A program made the translations under genes and the position numbers. This document shows positions 30,998-38,659 of a stretch of DNA of 38,720 nt, in pieces. Under the pieces are notes generated by a model. It worked only from the letters and a program-made list of their open reading frames with translations, searched no databases and was not told the origin of the DNA. Source of the stretch: Acidimicrobiales bacterium (lineage in GTDB: Bacteria; Actinomycetota; Acidimicrobiia; Acidimicrobiales; SHLQ01). The first letter of the stretch is position 1; each line of letters starts with the position of its first letter. The stretch is taken from the NCBI GenBank assembly GCA_020628865.1, contig JAHDEJ010000041.1, forward strand, positions 1-38,720, read 5' to 3'.

Positions 30998-31641
30998 CAG
31001 CTGTCGCCCTTCGTCGTCGTGAGCCACACCGGGTTCTCCGTGACCTGCTCCGGCGGCACGATACCGGCTGCCTTGTCCGGGTCGAGGTGCTGGCGGGTGA
31101 GGCCGAGCGTTCCATGGGAGGGAATCTGGTCGCCGGGGTTGGCGGTGATGAGCTTGTCCGGGGTGCGGCCGGCGCGGAGATCGTCGATGATCTCATCGAA
31201 ATCGTCGGTGCTGAGCCGGACGCCATAGCGGTAGTTGACCTGCATGCAGGGCGCCTCGGTGCAGGCAGCGATGCACTCGACGTCTTCCAACGTGAACATG
31301 CCGTCGCTGGTGGTGCCGCCGGGCCGGATGCCGAGTGTCTTCTCGGCGTGGTGTAGGAGCTCCTCGCCACCGAGCAGCTGGCAGGCGATGTTCGTGCAAA
31401 CGTTCACCATGTAGGTGCCGACCGGGTGCAGCTTGAACATCTCGTAGAACGTGCAAGTGCCACGCACCTCTGCCGGGGTGACACCGACGAGTTCTGCCAG
31501 GTGCGCCATCGCTTCGTCGGACACCCAGCCGTCCTGCTCCTGTGCAAGGTGCAGCAGCGGGATGAGTGCAGACTTCGGCCGCGGGTAGCGGGCGATGATC
31601 TCGTGCGCGATTTTGACGTTTGCTTCGGTGAGACGACTCAC
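30997..31641 (-). CDS. nuoE: NADH-quinone oxidoreductase subunit E, [2Fe-2S] (cluster 2)
   Basis: A 214-residue thioredoxin-like [2Fe-2S] subunit of the NADH module. Ligands are Cys82 and Cys87 (VCTNIAC) and Cys123 and Cys127 (CIAAC), after the family segment GVTPAEVRGTCTFYEMF. I choose the GTG at 31641, which overlaps the nuoD2 stop by one base (TAGTG) and gives the N-terminus SRLTEANVKIAHEII; the frame upstream is a shadow of nuoD2. The C-terminal 50 residues after the Fe-S domain are a polar extension. Confidence 0.95.
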   Translation of the reverse strand: MSRLTEANVKIAHEIIARYPRPKSALIPLLHLAQEQDGWVSDEAMAHLAELVGVTPAEVRGTCTFYEMFKLHPVGTYMVNVCTNIACQLLGGEELLHHAEKTLGIRPGGTTSDGMFTLEDVECIAACTEAPCMQVNYRYGVRLSTDDFDEIIDDLRAGRTPDKLITANPGDQIPSHGTLGLTRQHLDPDKAAGIVPPEQVTENPVWLTTTKGDS

Positions 31642-32957
31642 TAGCGGTCCACCTCTCCCATGATCGGATCGACGCTGGAGATCACGGCGACGGCATCGGC
31701 GAGCAGGCCGTTCTCCATCAGGTGGGGCAGCGTCTGCAGGTTGACGAAACTCGGTGCCCGCACATGCATGCGGACCGGCGTCGAGCTGCCGTCGGAAACG
31801 ATGTACACGCCGAGCTCGCCGCGGGGGCTCTCGACGGCGGCATAGGACTCGCCGACCGGGACCTTGAAGCCCTCGGTGAAGATCTTGAAGTGATGGATGA
31901 GTGCTTCCATCGATTCGTCGATGCGGGCCCGCGGCGGTGGCGTGACCTTCTTGTTCTGCGCCCGGTAGTCGCCCGATGGCATCTTCTCGATGCACTGGCG
32001 AACGATGCGCATGGACTCGCGGATCTCGTTGAGACGAATGGCGTAGCGATCGAAGCTGTCGCCGTAGCTGCCGACGATGACGTCGAAGTCGACCTCGTCA
32101 TAGGCCAGGTAGGGCATGTCCCGGCGAAGGTCCCAGCTGCTGCCGGCGGAGCGCAGGATCGGACCGGTCGCGCCGAGGGCAAGGCACTCGGCCTCGTTGA
32201 TCACGCCGACGCCCTGCAGCCGCTCACGCCAGATCGGCTGACCGGTCATCAGGATGTCGTATTCCTCGAGCCGGGGCTCGACGGCGTCGAGGTACTCGAT
32301 GAGGTCTTCCTGCCATCCGTCGGGGAGGTCGGCGGCAACGCCACCGGGACGGATGTAGTTGTGGTTCATGCGAAGGCCGGTGACCTTCTCGAAGAAGCGA
32401 AGCAGTGGCTCGCGCTCGCGCCAGCCGTAGATCATCATCGAGACGGCGCCGAGGTCCATGCCGTTGGTGGCCATGAACAGCAGGTGCGAGGCCATGCGGT
32501 TCAGCTCGGTCATCATCATGCGGATCCAGGTGGCCCGCTCCGGGATCTCCATCTCGAGCAGGTTCTCGACCGCAAGCGAGAAAGCGAGTTCGGTGAACAA
32601 CGGCGAGGCGTAGTCCATGCGGGTCACGTTGGTGCAGCCCTGGAGGTAGGTGAGCTGCTCGCCCGTCTTTTCCATGCCGGTGTGGAGGTAACCGATGATG
32701 GGCTTGGACCGCAGCACGGTCTCGCCTTCCATCTCGAGCATGAGGCGAAGCACGCCGTGGGTCGACGGATGCGACGGACCCATGTTGATGATCATCTTCG
32801 ACTCGCCGAGCTCGTCCTCGGGGTCGAGCGAGAGGGCGCCGGCCTCCGCTTCGGAGAGACGCAGCACGGCGTTGTCCCGCGACATCACCCGGCTGGCGTC
32901 GCCGACGAAGCCGGTGTCGGGGGCGTCGGTGGTCGGGGCGTCTTCTGCAATCGTCAT
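31641..32957 (-). CDS. nuoD: NADH-quinone oxidoreductase subunit D (cluster 2)
   Basis: A 438-residue quinone-site subunit of complex I. Quinone-site residues are intact: MGPSHPSTHGVLR (His63, His67) and the Tyr of LTYLQG (104). The segment IIGYLHTGMEKTG has Thr93 where the cluster 1 NuoD has the methylatable Arg; Thermus NuoD also has HTG. I choose the ATG at 32957 (MTIAEDAPTT), 4 nt after the nuoC2 stop. An N-terminal extension of about 50 residues precedes the conserved core. Confidence 0.95.
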   Translation of the reverse strand: MTIAEDAPTTDAPDTGFVGDASRVMSRDNAVLRLSEAEAGALSLDPEDELGESKMIINMGPSHPSTHGVLRLMLEMEGETVLRSKPIIGYLHTGMEKTGEQLTYLQGCTNVTRMDYASPLFTELAFSLAVENLLEMEIPERATWIRMMMTELNRMASHLLFMATNGMDLGAVSMMIYGWREREPLLRFFEKVTGLRMNHNYIRPGGVAADLPDGWQEDLIEYLDAVEPRLEEYDILMTGQPIWRERLQGVGVINEAECLALGATGPILRSAGSSWDLRRDMPYLAYDEVDFDVIVGSYGDSFDRYAIRLNEIRESMRIVRQCIEKMPSGDYRAQNKKVTPPPRARIDESMEALIHHFKIFTEGFKVPVGESYAAVESPRGELGVYIVSDGSSTPVRMHVRAPSFVNLQTLPHLMENGLLADAVAVISSVDPIMGEVDR

Positions 32958-32961
32958 GGGG

Positions 32962-33489
32962 TCACCGCTGTCCGGGGGCACCCTTGAACTGCACCGGGAT
33001 ACGACCGATGTCGTAGTCCTTGCGCAGGGGGTACCCGTTCCAGGTTTCGGGCATGAGGATCCGGCTCATGTCGGGGTGGTCGATGAACGCGATGCCGAAC
33101 ATGTCGAAGGCTTCGCGTTCCATTGCTTCGGTGCCGGGGTAGAGGTCGAAGAGCGACGGAACGTCGACATCGTCGGCCACCTGCGCCCGCACGCGAATCC
33201 GGCTGCGTTCCGCGTGGTTGATCAGGTTGACCACGATTTCGAAGCGTTCCGGCTGGATGCTGGCGGGAAGATCGGTTCGGTCGGTGCCGAGGTAGTCCAC
33301 GCCACACAGGTCGATGACCTGGGCAAAGCCCGCGGCGTGCAGCCGTGCGAGCAGATCGGCGTAACCCTCGACATCGGTGTGCAGCACGGTCTGACCAAAC
33401 GAGGTGGTGACCGGTGCGTCGTGGAGGAGTTCTTCGACAGGGGAGGCTGCCTCGACAGGCTCCTCTTCCGGAGTTTCGGTGTCCGACAT
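32962..33489 (-). CDS. nuoC: NADH-quinone oxidoreductase subunit C (cluster 2)
   Basis: A 175-residue peripheral-arm subunit. The signature is MEREAFDMFGIAFIDHPDMS and ILMPETWNGYPLRKDY; IDLCGVDYLG in the N-terminal half is also typical. The first 25 residues are acidic. The ATG at 33489 has GGGGA upstream and lies 8 nt after nuoB2; the C-terminus ends PVQFKGAPGQR, as in many actinobacterial NuoC. Confidence 0.95.
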   Translation of the reverse strand: MSDTETPEEEPVEAASPVEELLHDAPVTTSFGQTVLHTDVEGYADLLARLHAAGFAQVIDLCGVDYLGTDRTDLPASIQPERFEIVVNLINHAERSRIRVRAQVADDVDVPSLFDLYPGTEAMEREAFDMFGIAFIDHPDMSRILMPETWNGYPLRKDYDIGRIPVQFKGAPGQR

Positions 33490-33497
33490 GGTGTCCC

Positions 33498-34088
33498 CTA
33501 CCCGATGGCCACGGCCGTCTGGCCGTCCCGTTGCGCAACTTCGATTCCGGCGCCGCCACCGTTCTCGGCCCGACGGCGAAGCAGTTCACCGTTCTCGATC
33601 GAGTCGTGAAGGGTGAAGATTGCGTGGAGCAGCGTTTCGGGTCCGGGGGGACAACCCGGTGCGTAGACGTCGACCGGAACCACCTGGTCGACACCCTGCA
33701 CGATCGCGTAGTTGTTGAACATGCCGCCGCTGGAGGCGCACACGCCCATGGAGATGACCCACTTGGGTTCCATCATCTGGTCGTAGATGGTGCGCAGCAC
33801 GGGCGCCATCTTCTGCGAGACACGCCCGGCGACGATCATGAGATCGGCCTGACGCGGCGAGGCGCGGAAGACCTCCATGCCGTATCGGGCCATGTCGTAG
33901 TGACCGGCACCGGTGGCCATCATCTCGATGGCGCAGCACGCAAGACCGAACGTGGCCGGCCACAGGCTGCGGGCCCGGGACCAGTTGACGAGGTCTTCGA
34001 CTCGGGCCGTCAGAAAGTTGTGTTCGATGCCGGCGATGCCGTCGTCGAGCACCGTGCGGCCGGTGTCTTCGTCCTTGAACAGACCCAT
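33498..34088 (-). CDS. nuoB: NADH-quinone oxidoreductase subunit B, N2 cluster (cluster 2)
   Basis: A 196-residue subunit that carries cluster N2. Ligands: the Cys pair in [10 protein letters not shown] (51, 52), Cys in MGVCASSGG (117) and Cys in APGCPPGPE (146). I use the ATG at 34088 ([10 protein letters not shown]), one base after the nuoA2 stop; the frame from 34118 adds ten residues inside nuoA2. The C-terminal tail is longer than in the cluster 1 copy. Confidence 0.95.
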   Translation of the reverse strand: MGLFKDEDTGRTVLDDGIAGIEHNFLTARVEDLVNWSRARSLWPATFGLACCAIEMMATGAGHYDMARYGMEVFRASPRQADLMIVAGRVSQKMAPVLRTIYDQMMEPKWVISMGVCASSGGMFNNYAIVQGVDQVVPVDVYAPGCPPGPETLLHAIFTLHDSIENGELLRRRAENGGGAGIEVAQRDGQTAVAIG

Positions 34089-34089
34089 G

Positions 34090-34548
34090 TCAGGCTGCCT
34101 CTCCGTCCATGCGGCCATCGCTGCCCACTCGACGAATCGTCGAGGAGGTCGTGCGTTCCGCCGAGACGGCGGCCTTCAGCTTGCGAGCCTGGTGAACGGG
34201 GCCCCACTCGAGGGCGCCGTTGCCGATCAGATACACGAACGACTCGAACACGGCGGCGGCGAAGATGACGATCGCCCAGAGGCCGAATGCGCCGAGCTCC
34301 CGGTGAGCGACTGCCCACGGGTAGAAAAAGATGAGCTCGATGTCGAAGACGATGAAGATCATCGCGATGAGGAAGAACCGGACGGGAAAGCGTTCCGGGG
34401 TCTCCTTCGCGGGCTCGATGCCGCACTCGTAGGCCGAGTTCTTCTTGTCGTTGGGCCGGTTCGGCGCAAGCATCCGTGAGGCCACGAAGCTGATCGCTGC
34501 GAAGAGGATGCCGAGGATCAGGAGGCCGACAACCGGGAGGTACTGCAC
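34090..34548 (-). CDS. nuoA: NADH-quinone oxidoreductase subunit A (cluster 2)
   Basis: A 152-residue, three-span membrane subunit of complex I. Family marks are [20 protein letters not shown] and [21 protein letters not shown] polar, Arg/Lys-rich C-terminal tail of about 35 residues follows the last membrane helix and is missing in cluster 1 NuoA. The start is a GTG at 34548, one base after the stop of the unknown three-span gene, so nuo cluster 2 has no promoter gap of its own. Confidence 0.94.
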   Translation of the reverse strand: MQYLPVVGLLILGILFAAISFVASRMLAPNRPNDKKNSAYECGIEPAKETPERFPVRFFLIAMIFIVFDIELIFFYPWAVAHRELGAFGLWAIVIFAAAVFESFVYLIGNGALEWGPVHQARKLKAAVSAERTTSSTIRRVGSDGRMDGEAA

Positions 34549-34549
34549 G

Positions 34550-35608
34550 TCAGTTCGCTTCCTCGAACTCCCGAACTCGCTTCATCGTCTCGAGGTCACG
34601 CAGGTGCAGCATGTAGCACAGCGCAAGGAAGATGAGGAGCGAGCCGAGGGTCACCATGGCCGGCGGGAACCGGAGGTTGCCGAGGTCACGGATCATGACG
34701 ACGGAGATGATGGGAGCCTCTTCGTCGACGGCCGGGAACGGCGGCGCCTGGCCCTCTTCGACGATGAGGGCCGCTTCGTCAAGGGCCCGGAGCTGGACGA
34801 CGGCATACTCGGGCGGGTTCTTGATGCGGGCCGAGTTGGCGATCCAGTGCCAGCCACGTCGCAGGTTGTCGGTGCAGAACGTGCAGGCGAGGTCGATGTC
34901 TCGGTCGAGGCGCGGCTTTCCACCGATGCGGAATGCGTCGAGGAACTTGAACTCGGTCGACGCCTCGAAGCTGAAGCCGTCCTGTTCGAGGATGGCGGCG
35001 CTCGCGGCGGACTGTGCTTCACCGGCGTCGGCGGTGTTCATGATCTCCCAACCGTTGAGGTTGGGGAGTCGGCCGTCTTCGAATGCGCCCTCGACGAAGT
35101 CGGGAGCGACGGAGAAGACCTGTGAGAGGGTCGTTGACTCGTTGCGCTGCTGCTGGCGGAGCCAGGCGGCTTCGACGACGGCGGGATCGACGCCTTCGAA
35201 CTCTTCGCTTTCCTTGTCGATCTCGGCGGTGAACTCGGCCATGGCCTCTTCACCGGCGGCGACGCCTTCGGCAGCGATCAGGAAGCCCTGCCCCTGCAGA
35301 AGTTCGGGATCGGGAAGATCCTGCGCCACGTCGACCGAGGATTCCGATATCGCCCCTCGGTTGAAGTCGAGGATGTGCCAGCTGACGGACTCACCGACGT
35401 AGCCGATGCCTCGGATCCACCAGAAGCCGCCCATGATCACCATCCAGCCGAAGAAGCCGGCGAGGGCGATGAGCGAGGCGAGGCGAACGCCGGAGTTGGT
35501 GGCCAGGATCAGCCAGATCGATCCGAAGAGGACGATGGCTCCGGTGGCGACAACGAGGATGCCGCGGATTTCGGGATCGAACCCGATCGCTGCGAGTGTC
35601 GACAACAT
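34550..35608 (-). CDS. Unknown three-span membrane protein with CxxC motif, between bc and nuo genes
   Basis: A 352-residue protein that I do not recognise. Hydrophobic segments lie at about 17-37, 42-64 and 314-334. Between the second and third is a large polar domain (65-310). In it, DIDLACTFCTDNLRRGWHW carries a C-x2-C pair (242, 245) that is not a heme site because no His follows. The linker around 118-160 is acidic and helical. It starts 2 nt after the diheme cytochrome c stop and ends one base before nuoA2, so it must be co-expressed with complexes III and I. A role as an accessory subunit or link between the two complexes is inference; disulfide or metal binding by the CxxC is possible. 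Confidence 0.82.
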   Translation of the reverse strand: MLSTLAAIGFDPEIRGILVVATGAIVLFGSIWLILATNSGVRLASLIALAGFFGWMVIMGGFWWIRGIGYVGESVSWHILDFNRGAISESSVDVAQDLPDPELLQGQGFLIAAEGVAAGEEAMAEFTAEIDKESEEFEGVDPAVVEAAWLRQQQRNESTTLSQVFSVAPDFVEGAFEDGRLPNLNGWEIMNTADAGEAQSAASAAILEQDGFSFEASTEFKFLDAFRIGGKPRLDRDIDLACTFCTDNLRRGWHWIANSARIKNPPEYAVVQLRALDEAALIVEEGQAPPFPAVDEEAPIISVVMIRDLGNLRFPPAMVTLGSLLIFLALCYMLHLRDLETMKRVREFEEAN

Positions 35609-35610
35609 GC

Positions 35611-36936
35611 TTACAGGCTCCTCGCGTAGGCCACGACAGCGGCGATCTGCTCTTCGGTCAGCGACGCTGGCCAGTTCTTGGACACTTCGACTCCGAATTC
35701 GTCGATTTCGACGAGGTCATCGTCGAGTCGGTTGCTGAAGCCGGGCATCTGGCCGGAGCCCTGACCGGCGACGCCGTAGCGAATGCCGTCCGCTGAACCC
35801 TTCCGGATGAAGTCGATGTGGCTGTCCACGTTCGGGAACTGCGTGACCTCCGCACCGTTGGTCAGGTTGGGACCGAACCAGCCGCCGCCCTGGAGGTATC
35901 CGGGCACGGTTGCGCCATCGGCGTCGGTCACGGTGGTGACCGGGTTGCCGGCGATGTCAAGATCGAAGGCGCCGTCGTAGGACCAACCTGCCGTGTGGCA
36001 ACGGGCGCAGCTGTACGCACCGGAGTCGGCCCGGTTGATGAAGAGGAGCTTGCCGTAAGTGAGGTATTCCTCGTGGCTCGGATCGGAGATCTCGTCGAGC
36101 CAGGCGGCCATCTGCTCGTTCGGGAATGTCTCGCCGACTTCGCGCTGGAAGTTGGAGAGTTCGCCCTGCGCCTCTTCGATGATGCTGCTCACGCCGGTCT
36201 GCTGGGCTCGGGCCAGGTTCTGCTTGGCGTCGAGGAAGCGAGCGGAGAGATCGGGGTCTCGCAGGACCCATTCTTCGCGGGCCTCGGCGATGAGACCGTC
36301 GGTCACGGCGACCTGGACGGCGTCGGCGTCCTTCTGGACGGACCGGAGGTAGACCACGATGACGTCGAGCTGCTGCGCAGTGAGCGGACCGCCGCCGGGA
36401 GCGCCCCACGCCGGCATGACGCCGTTGCGGCCGAAGTTCAGCGTGTGGATGACCTCGTCCTCGGTGAAGCGGGTGAGGAGGGAGGTGAGCGACGGCGCCA
36501 CCCAGTCGACGGATGCGACGAAGGCACCGGTGCCCTGCTCGGTGATGGCGAACGAGGCGATACCGCCGGCGCCACCGCCGCCGTGACACGACGAGCAGCT
36601 CTCTTCGAAGGCTTCCGCGCCGTCCTCGGTCCAGAGGTGCAGGGTGTTTTCGACGAGCCCTTCCTGGCGGCCGGGTTCACCCAGCCAGTAGAGGGGCAAC
36701 GCAAGGCCGATCACCGACAGGAGGAACAGCCCCGACAGGAGGCTCTGGTCCAACTTGGTGGTCTCGAGAATGTCGTCGGAATGGTACGGCTTCCGGTTGG
36801 CGGCAAGCTCGATTTCGGCGCCGCCCTCGCCTCGGGTCTCCAACAGGTTGAAGAAGAGGTAGACGAGGAAGCCGATTATGACGACGGCAAGGATGACAAC
36901 GCCAATGTTTCGCGTTGCACTCTGGGCAAGGATCAT
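35611..36936 (-). CDS. Membrane-anchored diheme cytochrome c of the bc complex
   Basis: A 441-residue membrane protein with hydrophobic segments at about 10-31 and 66-86 and two c-type heme sites: CSSCH (114-118) and CARCH (310-314). MPAW (about 174) and MPGF (about 397) offer Met axial ligands for the two hemes. The domains are separated by a charged, helical linker (about 200-270). The first heme domain should take electrons from the Rieske protein and the second pass them on. The ATG at 36936 follows an in-frame GTG at 36939; either may start the protein, as no strong ribosome-binding site is seen. It is the cytochrome c1-like partner in this gene set (QcrC role), although its layout differs from the classical actinobacterial QcrC. 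Confidence 0.92.
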   Translation of the reverse strand: MILAQSATRNIGVVILAVVIIGFLVYLFFNLLETRGEGGAEIELAANRKPYHSDDILETTKLDQSLLSGLFLLSVIGLALPLYWLGEPGRQEGLVENTLHLWTEDGAEAFEESCSSCHGGGGAGGIASFAITEQGTGAFVASVDWVAPSLTSLLTRFTEDEVIHTLNFGRNGVMPAWGAPGGGPLTAQQLDVIVVYLRSVQKDADAVQVAVTDGLIAEAREEWVLRDPDLSARFLDAKQNLARAQQTGVSSIIEEAQGELSNFQREVGETFPNEQMAAWLDEISDPSHEEYLTYGKLLFINRADSGAYSCARCHTAGWSYDGAFDLDIAGNPVTTVTDADGATVPGYLQGGGWFGPNLTNGAEVTQFPNVDSHIDFIRKGSADGIRYGVAGQGSGQMPGFSNRLDDDLVEIDEFGVEVSKNWPASLTEEQIAAVVAYARSL

Positions 36937-36971
36937 CACGGTCTCTGAATCTAGGGGAACTTTGGTCGTGG

Positions 36972-36989
36972 GACGATCTTTTGATCGTC
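36972..36989 (-). other. Stem-loop between Rieske and cytochrome c genes
   Basis: A perfect 7-bp stem GACGATC / GATCGTC with a 4-nt loop lies in the 65-nt gap between the Rieske and cytochrome c genes, the longest gap in the bc-nuo supercluster. No T-run follows on the minus strand, so an RNA processing or stabilising element is more likely than a terminator. Confidence 0.45.
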
Positions 36990-37001
36990 AGCAGTTTCGG
37001 G

Positions 37002-37850
37002 TCAGTGCGAGGAAGCGCCGAGGCAGCTGGGGCCTTCACGCTCCTGGCCGGTCGTGTTCACGCCGATCGACTGGCCACCGATGATGTTGCCGGTGTCGAC
37101 GACGAGATTTCCGTTCGAGATCGACATGGCGAAGAAGTCCATGCCGCGGGGAGCCGGTCCGCCACGCTTCTCGCCCACCTGGTTGTAGAACGAGCCGTGA
37201 CACGGGCACTCGAAGAACTGGGAACTGCCACACTCGGGCACGCGGCAACCGAGGTGCGGGCACTTCTGGAACAGCGCCATGAAGCCGGCCTCGATGCCGG
37301 GCCATGCGGCGGTGTCGCCGTACTCGACCGCAGCCTTCTCGAGGGCGCCGGACGGGTACTCGGTGACCCACATGCGACCTTCGGGGCGGTAGAGGAAGCC
37401 GTTGGCGGCGGTGATCTGTGCCCGGACGTCGCCGACCTCGCCGACGTTGATGGCCGAGCCGAAGCCCTCGGACGCGCCCGGCCAGAGCTGGGCGATGACC
37501 GCCGCTCCGAAACCACTGAGGGCGAATCCGAACATGCCGATGATCGACCGGTTGAGGAACTGGCGACGAGCGACGCCGATGGCCTCGGGATCGGGGGCGA
37601 CCCAGGGCTCGATTTCCGACTCGTCGAAGGCGACGAGGTCGCCCTGACGGCGCTCGAGCGCTGCAGCCTTCTCGACCTCGCGGCCGGTGACTTCCTCTTC
37701 GACCCCGATGGCGCCGGCGGCGACACGGGACTGATCCCGCTTGCGGGTCTCGGCCGAGATGGCGGAGTTGGCATCGCTGCGACGGGAGGCAGCAAAGAGT
37801 GCGATGGCAGCGAGGATGACGATGCCGATGATTGCGAGTGCAAGTACCAC
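37002..37850 (-). CDS. qcrA: Rieske [2Fe-2S] protein of the cytochrome bc complex
   Basis: A 282-residue iron-sulfur subunit that takes electrons from quinol and passes them to cytochrome c. Rieske box 1 is CPHLGC (197-202) and box 2 CPCHGS (215-220), giving two Cys and two His ligands and the disulfide Cys pair; an extra Cys (207) lies between. Hydrophobic segments are at about 2-21 and 102-122. The second is preceded by ARRQFLNRS, a twin-Arg motif suiting Tat export of the folded domain. The GTG at 37850 has a perfect AAGGAG 7 nt upstream, which overlaps the end of the cytochrome b gene. Typical actinobacterial QcrA has three N-terminal spans; this has two. Confidence 0.95.
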   Translation of the reverse strand: MVLALAIIGIVILAAIALFAASRRSDANSAISAETRKRDQSRVAAGAIGVEEEVTGREVEKAAALERRQGDLVAFDESEIEPWVAPDPEAIGVARRQFLNRSIIGMFGFALSGFGAAVIAQLWPGASEGFGSAINVGEVGDVRAQITAANGFLYRPEGRMWVTEYPSGALEKAAVEYGDTAAWPGIEAGFMALFQKCPHLGCRVPECGSSQFFECPCHGSFYNQVGEKRGGPAPRGMDFFAMSISNGNLVVDTGNIIGGQSIGVNTTGQEREGPSCLGASSH

Positions 37851-37861
37851 GTGAACGCTCC

Positions 37862-38641
37862 TTAGAACTCGAAGAACAGGCCGTCAGACCACGGCATGAT
37901 GAAGTTGAAGCCCGGGCCCCGGAAGAAGGAGCCGATCATGACGAGCACAGCCCAATACATGAGGTGCACTGTCTGCAACGAAATGGCGAACTTGCGATCT
38001 TCCGGCTTCATCGAAGGGTTCTTGTCGATGTAAGGAGCCAGGATCAGCAGGAACATGCCCATTCCGGGAATCGTCACGCCGGCCACCATCGGGTGGAACA
38101 TCGTGAGGAGTTCCTGCAGACCGAGGAAGTACCACGGGGCCTTGGACGGGTTCGGCGTCTCGTTGAAGTTGGCCAGCTCGAGGAGCGGGGCGTTCACGAA
38201 CACCGAGAAGATGAGGATGAAGGCCAGCACGAACAGTGCGCACACGAACTCGACGACGAGCAGGTGCGGCCACGTGTGGACCTTGTCCTGGGGTACGGCC
38301 TTGACGTCCTGGATCGAACCGGACTTCACGACCGTGAGCAGACGCTGGGTGTGGCCGCCGGGGCCAGTGGCCACGGGTGCGGCCGGCGCAGCGGCAACGG
38401 CGGTCGCCGCACCGGCAGCGGCTGGCGCTGCAGTTCCTGCGGCCTCGACGGCACCGCCGCCGTCGGCCTTGCTCTTTGCGGCCTTGGACCGCTCGAGCAG
38501 ATGCGCAGGGATCTTCGAAGCGGCTTCGCTCTGCGGAGCGTCGCTGGCCGCCTCGGCCGCGGCCGGAGCCTCGTCCTTGGAGGCCGCTTTCGCACGAGCC
38601 TCCTCGGCCCGCTTACGAAGATGTTCAGGGATTTCAGTCAT
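37862..38641 (-). CDS. Cytochrome b, C-terminal subunit (subunit IV-like) with Ala-rich extension
   Basis: A 259-residue membrane subunit forming the C-terminal half of a split cytochrome b in a menaquinol:cytochrome c reductase. About three hydrophobic segments follow residue 128. The quinol-site segment reads NPSKAPWYFLGLQELL, where b6f subunit IV has PEWY. The first 95 residues are an unusual polar and Ala/Pro-rich extension with two similar repeats: EIPEHLRKRAEEARAKA (3-19) and KIPAHLLERSKAAKSKA (43-59). The ATG at 38641 has AAGGGA upstream and follows the N-terminal cytochrome b gene by 18 nt. The symbol is left open because naming differs between lineages. Confidence 0.9.
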   Translation of the reverse strand: MTEIPEHLRKRAEEARAKAASKDEAPAAAEAASDAPQSEAASKIPAHLLERSKAAKSKADGGGAVEAAGTAAPAAAGAATAVAAAPAAPVATGPGGHTQRLLTVVKSGSIQDVKAVPQDKVHTWPHLLVVEFVCALFVLAFILIFSVFVNAPLLELANFNETPNPSKAPWYFLGLQELLTMFHPMVAGVTIPGMGMFLLILAPYIDKNPSMKPEDRKFAISLQTVHLMYWAVLVMIGSFFRGPGFNFIMPWSDGLFFEF

Positions 38642-38659
38642 GTCTGTGGGTCCCTTTCC

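Noticed and set aside
6776-38641. Recent duplication of a nuo operon
   Set aside because: The two sets differ in gene content, lengths and key residues (for example HRG versus HTG in NuoD), so they are distant paralogues or separately acquired rather than a recent copy.
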